Assembly: GCA_012845835.1 (NCBI GenBank)
Contig: JABAKD010000016.1
Location: forward strand, 6,169,919 to 6,233,918
Reading direction: 5' to 3'
DNA: 64,000 bases
DNA from: Undaria pinnatifida
Taxonomy: Eukaryota; Sar; Phaeophyceae; Laminariales; Alariaceae
Part shown: positions 58,601 to 64,000 of the stretch, one piece after another
Layout: each line of letters starts with the position of its first letter
Position numbering within the stretch: position 1 is the first letter of the stretch
The notes under the pieces: model-generated
Databases searched by the model: none
What the model saw: only the letters and a program-made list of their open reading frames with translations
Told to the model about the DNA's origin: nothing
Position numbers and translations under genes: made by a program

Positions 58601-61600
58601 CTGCTTCGACCATGTCGGACCGCACGGCCGTCACGTTTGCATGGTCTTCGAGATGCTAGGCTGCAATTTGCTGTCCGTGATCAAGCGGTACAACTACCAC
58701 GGCATTCCTATCCGCATCGTCAAGAACATGGCCCGCCAGATGTGCCAGGGGCTAGACTTTCTTCATCGCGTTTGCAAGTGAGAGCGAAAAGGCGAAAATG
58801 TGCTGTGTACTTTGTGAAAAGAACTCGCAGAACTGCTCCGCTCTGCCATTGGCTAACACTCAGTGCGCATGAGTCCGGAATGGGTACACACAACCTTCGT
58901 GGTTGGGGGCTGTCGAAGCTCTGAAGGCCTGTGTTTTGTACAATGTATCATTTCGAAGTATGTCCTCGAATGTGATGATCCGCAGGTCCGAGCATTTACG
59001 TTGTCGCCTGCTTACCCCTTCCTTGACGATAATTTGACGCTTTTACCAATGCAAAAATTTTCCTGCCCTGTTTCCAAGTAGTTTGTCCCTTGAACGTGGG
59101 GGCAGTTCTATCAACAGAGGGGTCCATCCTTTTACTGCTACTACTGCTTGCGCACGTTATTCGACACCTATTGGACACAACAGTTCCAACTGTTTTGTCC
59201 TCCGAAACGCGCGTGCAGTTGAAAAAGGGTCACTATAACAGAGCCGTGCTGCGGTAGCTTTGTGTTAGTATTAGTATACCTGGCATGTCGCTTTCGAGCC
59301 CAAACGGTTCTCACTCACCTAGCTCCTGAGCTAACATACTATACCCAATACCAGTAAAGGCTTCAGTCCGATGTGTGTTTTGCAATAGCAGTAGTTAGTT
59401 ATCTGGCCCATGGGATTGTTTATCGCGACTTGCTCACGATTTTTGTGAATCTCGGTTGTTGAGCGTGGTATCGATTGTTTAATCAAGTCAGGAGGCCCAT
59501 CAAAATTCGGTGGTACCCCTACGGTAGCACGCGTTAATAGCCCTCATAACCTGATAACCTCGTAACCTCGTGTCGTGCCCCAACTTTCGCAGCATCATCC
59601 ACACGGATCTCAAGCCGGAGAACGTGCTGATGGACCTTCCTCCACGGCCGCCGCCGGATTCGGAGCAGCCGCCTGCCTTGCAGGGCAGACGCCCCAAGGA
59701 GGGTGCCGCAGTCAGAGGTGTTGCTGCTACCATCGAGGAGCTCAGCGTAGCGCTTGCGCTGGCGGACAAGCACGGGCTCAGTTCGGAAGAAAAGCGCAAG
59801 CTGAAGAAGAAGGTGTGTCTCTGGTTTCAGGGTCTGGCGGGGGGCGTCGTTAGAATCGTTTGTGGTCTGGGATGGACGGGGAGGTCGTTTTTTCAGTCGT
59901 TTGTTGACTGTGGTATCGCTCAATGTTGACTACTTCTTAACTAGCATGGAGCCTAATCAGAGCGCGTGGCGTCCTTGCGATAGTCACCGTCGGTGCGGCT
60001 GTGATACGTAGTGTGTTATGTTATGTCGGCGTGAGGACGCGCTGCGAAGTGCTCGTGCCCGTCATGGCGGTGCTTGGCCGAACGGTGTGCAGGACTGGAC
60101 TTAGCGAATGGTGAAAACGATTGAACGCTGTATTCACAACTCTTTGTTGGCACCTTTGCGTTCTTCTTTTGTTTTTATGGCAGTTAAAAAGAAGAAACGG
60201 CCGAATGGTAGAAACGTTAAACGGTACATGCGCAACTCCTTGTTGACAGACACCCTTCGCGTGCCGCCTGCTTTTAATGAACAGCTGAAGAAGAAGAAAC
60301 AGGCTGCCAAGCGGAAGGGAGTCGCCGCTGAAGAGGCCGAACCAGCTGCGCAATCGGCAACGGCGCAGGCAGTACCGAAACAAAACACCGCTGGTGCAAC
60401 GGATACCGCCGTGGAGAAGAAAGGGGGGGGGGCAGACGGGCAGGGTAGCCCCCCTGTTCCACCGGTGGGGGTTTTAGAGGCTTCGGAACTCGCGGAGACC
60501 GAGGTGCCCGGCGTCAGTGATGGCACTTCGGAGCCAGTGAGCAGCTGCACCGAGCTAAACAATGTGATAGGGGTTTCCGTGGCCGAGGATGGCCTTCCGG
60601 TGCCGCCCGCAGCCCCTACTAACGGCAACCTCAGGCCTGTGGTTGGAGGTTCTCGCCACAAAAAAAGCGTTAGTTTCGGCGTCGGAGAAGCGGAGATGGG
60701 GTCTATTCTCGACGGTCTGGCTGCGGGGGAGCGAGGTGTAGGGGTCATGGTGATGCCCCCTTTGCCGCCTGTCGGGGGTGTGGGGGCCGACAAGAGCCAT
60801 GTGGTGCACACTAATGAGACGTTCCTACGCAGGAACTTCAGCTTAAGCGGCGATCCTGAGCAGGTAACGATGTGACGCGCGACATGTCGTTTTGTTTTAT
60901 TACATTCTATACTGACTATTTATTGTATCATTAATAAAACGCACTAAAAAGCTAAAAAATATAGCGTAGAGCCCAGTACTCGCAGTAGTACACCTCGATT
61001 ATACTGCCTATTTGCCCAGTACTCGGCTCCGACAGTTGCTTGTTTTTGGCGTGGAATTCAATCCTGCAAGAACTGGTCCGTGCCTTTTACTGAAATGAAA
61101 CCTCTTGTGTTGCGCCCTGCGAGTATTCGTGCAGGCCTCTGGAGCTAGCAAACCTGGCAGAGGGCGAAATGGCCGACAAGTCGAACTGTGCGTCGCAAGC
61201 GGAGACCTGTGGGTTTCCTTGCCAGAGGGAGAGGCGTGTGCGATTCAGGTGGTGATGTCGGCAAAGCGTCTGGAGGAGGGCTTGGGGCTGGCGGCGGGTC
61301 AGCTTCCGCAGAGCTTGGTGGATGGAAAGGAGCTTGTTCTTGTACTGGTGATATGTCGTGAAGTTCTGCTCGAGCCTCCCGAGTCTTACGCGGAGCTTGT
61401 TCTTGTACAGATGAGATAGATGCCCTCAACATCCGTTCGAATCCCCCGAGCCGTACTCGTAGCTTGTTCCTGTACTGGTGAGATAGGTGCCCTAAACTTC
61501 TGTTCCAACCCCCCGCGTCGTTTTGAATGCACTCCAGACTATCAGTGTACCACATGCACCCGCCTTCCGTCTTGCAGTTAGTATACGACCTAGGCAGGTA

Positions 61601-64000
61601 GGTAGACGCAGACTATTCCCGTAAGGCCAAGGACAGCGTACACGTGCTCGTCGTGTCGCCGCTGTCATGCCGTATGCCGTGAGAGCGTTATGCTTATATG
61701 GCAAAGGAAGCAAGCCCCTACCTGTATATATTACAAGAGTTGCCATACCATAGAGATTATCGTTTTCGTATGGCAAGGGAAGACCCTACAAAATTTCTGC
61801 CCATTTGAAGACATGCTGACATGTTGGTGACTATGAAAACTCCAGCGCTTGTGCAACTGCTGTTTCAATTGTTGTATCATTCATGCAGAGCGAGGACGGA
61901 GGCCAGGCCGAGCCGCTCCCCGCCGATTCGAATACCTCCGCTGTATTTGAGACTTGCTTGAAAATACGCGGTGTCGGCGTAGACACAGCTGGCGCCCTCG
62001 ACGCCTTGGGCAGTGTGCTTTGGGCGGCAAGTGCGGGCGGGGAGGAGAAGAAGATTCTCGAGGAGGAGGGAGTGGAGGAGGAGAGAGTGGCAGAGAAGCC
62101 TAACCTTCCAACAGATGCTGTGGTGGAGGGGGAGGGAGAGGTTGTGGTGAAGAAATCTGACAACCCAACAGAAGCTATGGCGCAACCGGGTGATGCGGAG
62201 GTTGGATCGGAGGAGGGCGAACTGAACGCGTGTTCGGATGCATCGACGGCACCCATTGGTGGGGACACAGATACGGACGCTGACCCCTCCACCTCGGAGA
62301 CAGAAGATAAGCCGTGTGAGGAACAGTCGGCGTCCGCGGCGGCAGTGTCACCGTCTCCCCCCGCAGTGTGGAGCCTAGAATTTGCGTACTCCGAGCTGGA
62401 AAGGGTGCTGGAGGCGCTGGAAACTGCGGTGTCGGGACTGGTTTTTGTGGTTGGCGCTACAGCAAGCCAGGAGGCCAGCCAGGAGGCGGACCAGGAGGCA
62501 TCAACTCTGTGGTAAGCGACGCGGTTGTTGTGTAGGTTTTGGCAGATACAAGTTGCCGCACGCACGTCTCTGCTGGCAGGGCATGAATGCTTGTCGGGTG
62601 CTTTTAGTGCTTGTAAGTATGCCGGTTGCCCAACCGGTAGGGTTGTGAGTTGCCTGGCTATACTAATAGTACTAATAGTACTAATAGTAAATCACCGACT
62701 AGGTATTAGTTGGCTAGGTGTTCCAGTTGGGTTACAGCTTGTTGCGTGCGGCAATTTTCGGGGTTATGCGTGTTTGCATCTTTCTTTGTCGGTCAAGGCT
62801 CGACGTGTGGTGCTTATTTTTAAACACTTAGTGAGTTACTTGAGTTGACTCTTGCTCCGCCACCCACGTAATAAGTATCAATCGCCATGCAGAAAAAAAA
62901 ACTCACAGCCCTGCGTTTGATCCACCGAGAAGGACTTCGTTTTGTATTTTTAAATATTGCCATTTTAGTATTGGAAATATTGCGGTCGAGGAGACCAAGG
63001 CGCGCGCTTGCAGCCACGGTTATGCTTTCTTCGTCTCGCTGTTGGGCAGCAGCGCAAACACCTCGTTTAGGCCCAGGGGCGTTTCTAGTCGTATGAGGGA
63101 AGGCCAACTCGTATGGACGATGCGTTGGCTTTTTTTCTTCATGTTTTATATCCTCCGGCGAATGGGGAAAAATAGAGCTTAAGCTCACCACACTGCCACG
63201 TATTTTCATTCGCGTCGTGTGTCGATTTAACTCAGTTGTTTTCGCAACCCAGCGCTAGCTGGCGCGTCCTTCGGATCCCACTATAGTGATATGCGTCGAC
63301 GTTTTTGCTCTGCCCATACCTGCTGGCCCGCCGCGCGTGTTTGTCTATTTTAAACTGCAGGGATATCGCGTCTGCGGGCTGCCGGCTGCCCGCTGACCAG
63401 CAGCAGAATTGGGCAATTATGGGGGTAGACGTGGTGGCCCTTTCGGCTACGATTCGAGCCAAGGTAAGCACCATGCATGTGTCATGCATGCACTGCGTGG
63501 GCCACAGTTTCAGGGATTCATTAATGTCCTCTACAAACTCGCCTCGCTTGGCTTCGATCGTGCCAATCGTGTCAATCGTGTTCGAACGTGTCGAACGCGT
63601 CAAGCGTGTCAATCGTGCCGATGCTGTTTCCGTAGACGCCGGAATGGACGCGGCATCCTCACGCTATCTACTAGTAGACATGTCGTTTGTAGACATGTCG
63701 TTTGTAGACATGTCGTTTGTAGACATGTCGTTTGTCGTGTTGTGTTGTGGTGCCGAAGACTGCCCTGGTCCTCACGCGTTCGCGTCATGAATGTCATGTA
63801 CTCTACCTCGTAAAATGTACAGGACACCTAATATGAAACAGGTTAATAAAAAAGCCAGGCTAAGATTTACAGGAATTTAAGAAATCAGGTAGCCGTTATA
63901 CTGAAGATAGTGTAGAACGCAACCTCTCCCAAATAAGAAACCCAGCCTGGGTCCGTGCAACTGTTTCTTAGTAAGTGGCCTGTGCGATACTGTATGCACC
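55653..64000 (+). CDS. SRPK: SR-protein kinase (SRPK/Sky1/Dsk1 family), 10 exons seen, 3' end outside window
   Basis: It phosphorylates Ser-Arg dipeptides of splicing factors in this family. Exons: 55653-55742, 56338-56609, 57281-57394, 58003-58130, 58559-58777, 59593-59812, about 60192-60863, 61135-61347, 61889-62511 and 63361-63463. All GT-AG, with matching phases and no in-frame stop over about 884 codons. Evidence in order: a Lys-rich N-terminus (KKQKKRGKKKGG); acidic YSDDEDEGKEGY then GGYHTVN; the Gly loop KKLGWGHFSTVWMARD; VALKVQKSADHYTEAARDEI with the ATP-binding Lys and helix-C Glu; VQLMDCFDHVGPHGRHVCMV and the hinge FEMLGCNLL; the catalytic loop HTDLKPENVLM. A spacer of about 590 residues follows (Lys-rich, then acidic), much longer than in animal SRPKs. 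The last exon ends VALSATIRAK, just before the expected DLG motif. The first exon lacks an ATG, so the 5' end is open. The exon 7 acceptor is ambiguous (60184, 60192 or 60195; only the latter two keep phase). Confidence 0.9.
56960..57052. repeat. TATGGT-rich tract in SRPK intron 2
   Basis: The words GTATGGT, GGTACGG and TATGGTGTGG recur about eight times between 56969 and 57047, inside the intron 56610-57280. Confidence 0.5.
58186..58336 (+). repeat. 5'-truncated SINE relic in SRPK intron 4
   Basis: AGCAGTGGGAATGCTGAACC, then GCGATAAGAATGAAGGCA, a G run, and GAGCTGGAAAGTAAAAGTG match the 3' body of the SINE at 48987-49304 (from about 49174). The tRNA head is missing. It lies in the intron 58131-58558, in the same orientation as the gene. 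Confidence 0.75.
63560..63740. repeat. Two short tandem repeats in SRPK intron 10
   Basis: 63563-63620 holds GTG(T/C)CAATCGT and GTGTCGAACG type 10-mers. 63675-63735 holds four units of 15 bp, TAGACATGTCGTTTG. Both lie downstream of the exon ending at 63463. Confidence 0.75.

Overview
The window looks like a piece of an intron-rich nuclear genome from a eukaryotic micro- or macroalga. The evidence is a spliceosomal gene with GT-AG introns of roughly 270-850 bp at the right end, Ty1/copia LTR retrotransposons, a LINE remnant, tRNA-headed SINE-like repeats and long simple repeats. There are no bacterial-type operons, rRNA genes or CRISPR arrays. The intron density and repeat content would suit a brown alga or another photosynthetic stramenopile, but that lineage call is inference and I could not test it.

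Region 1-13 kb is gene-poor. It holds a short inverted-repeat array (55-210), a GC-rich minisatellite (1370-1640), a 142-bp tandem duplication (2374-2650), a solo-LTR-like repeat abutting a LINE reverse-transcriptase fragment (3366-4363), a SINE (5342-5639), AT-rich family-B repeats, tRNA-3'-half-like repeats, and a 466-bp tandem duplication (11661-12573).

Region 13-26 kb holds two copia elements with clear LTRs and 5-bp target-site duplications. Element 1 (13019-18703) has near-identical LTRs around a badly decayed interior. Element 2 (19220-25811) is a gag/protease-only derivative with no recognisable integrase or reverse transcriptase, and its gag carries a 274-bp solo LTR. Element 2 interrupts one arm of a long inverted repeat (18.8-26.9 kb against 31.7-33.2 kb); the other arm keeps the empty site.

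Region 27-41 kb is a mosaic of repeat families A, B and C, a 5'-truncated copia pol (35052-36930) fused tail-to-tail to a gag fragment (36931-37632), a second copy of the 274-bp LTR, and a 1.5-kb purine-rich satellite (17-mer, then hexamer, then GA).

Region 41-54 kb holds element 3 (41280-46972, minus strand). Its gag-protease-integrase-RT-RNase H reading frame is broken only by six stop codons. Next come two inverted copies of family C (47.3-48.9 and 50.5-52.1 kb) around a SINE, a family-E repeat, and a second LINE fragment. Family C is built from modules that start with a 9-bp GC-rich hairpin.

Region 55.6-64 kb carries the only convincing host gene: an SR-protein kinase (SRPK/Sky1/Dsk1 family) on the plus strand. 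I trace ten phase-consistent exons from a Lys-rich N-terminus through the Gly-rich loop, the VALK lysine and the HTDLKPEN catalytic loop, then a very long spacer. The last exon seen stops just before where the DLG (DFG-equivalent) exon should begin, so the C-lobe lies outside the window.
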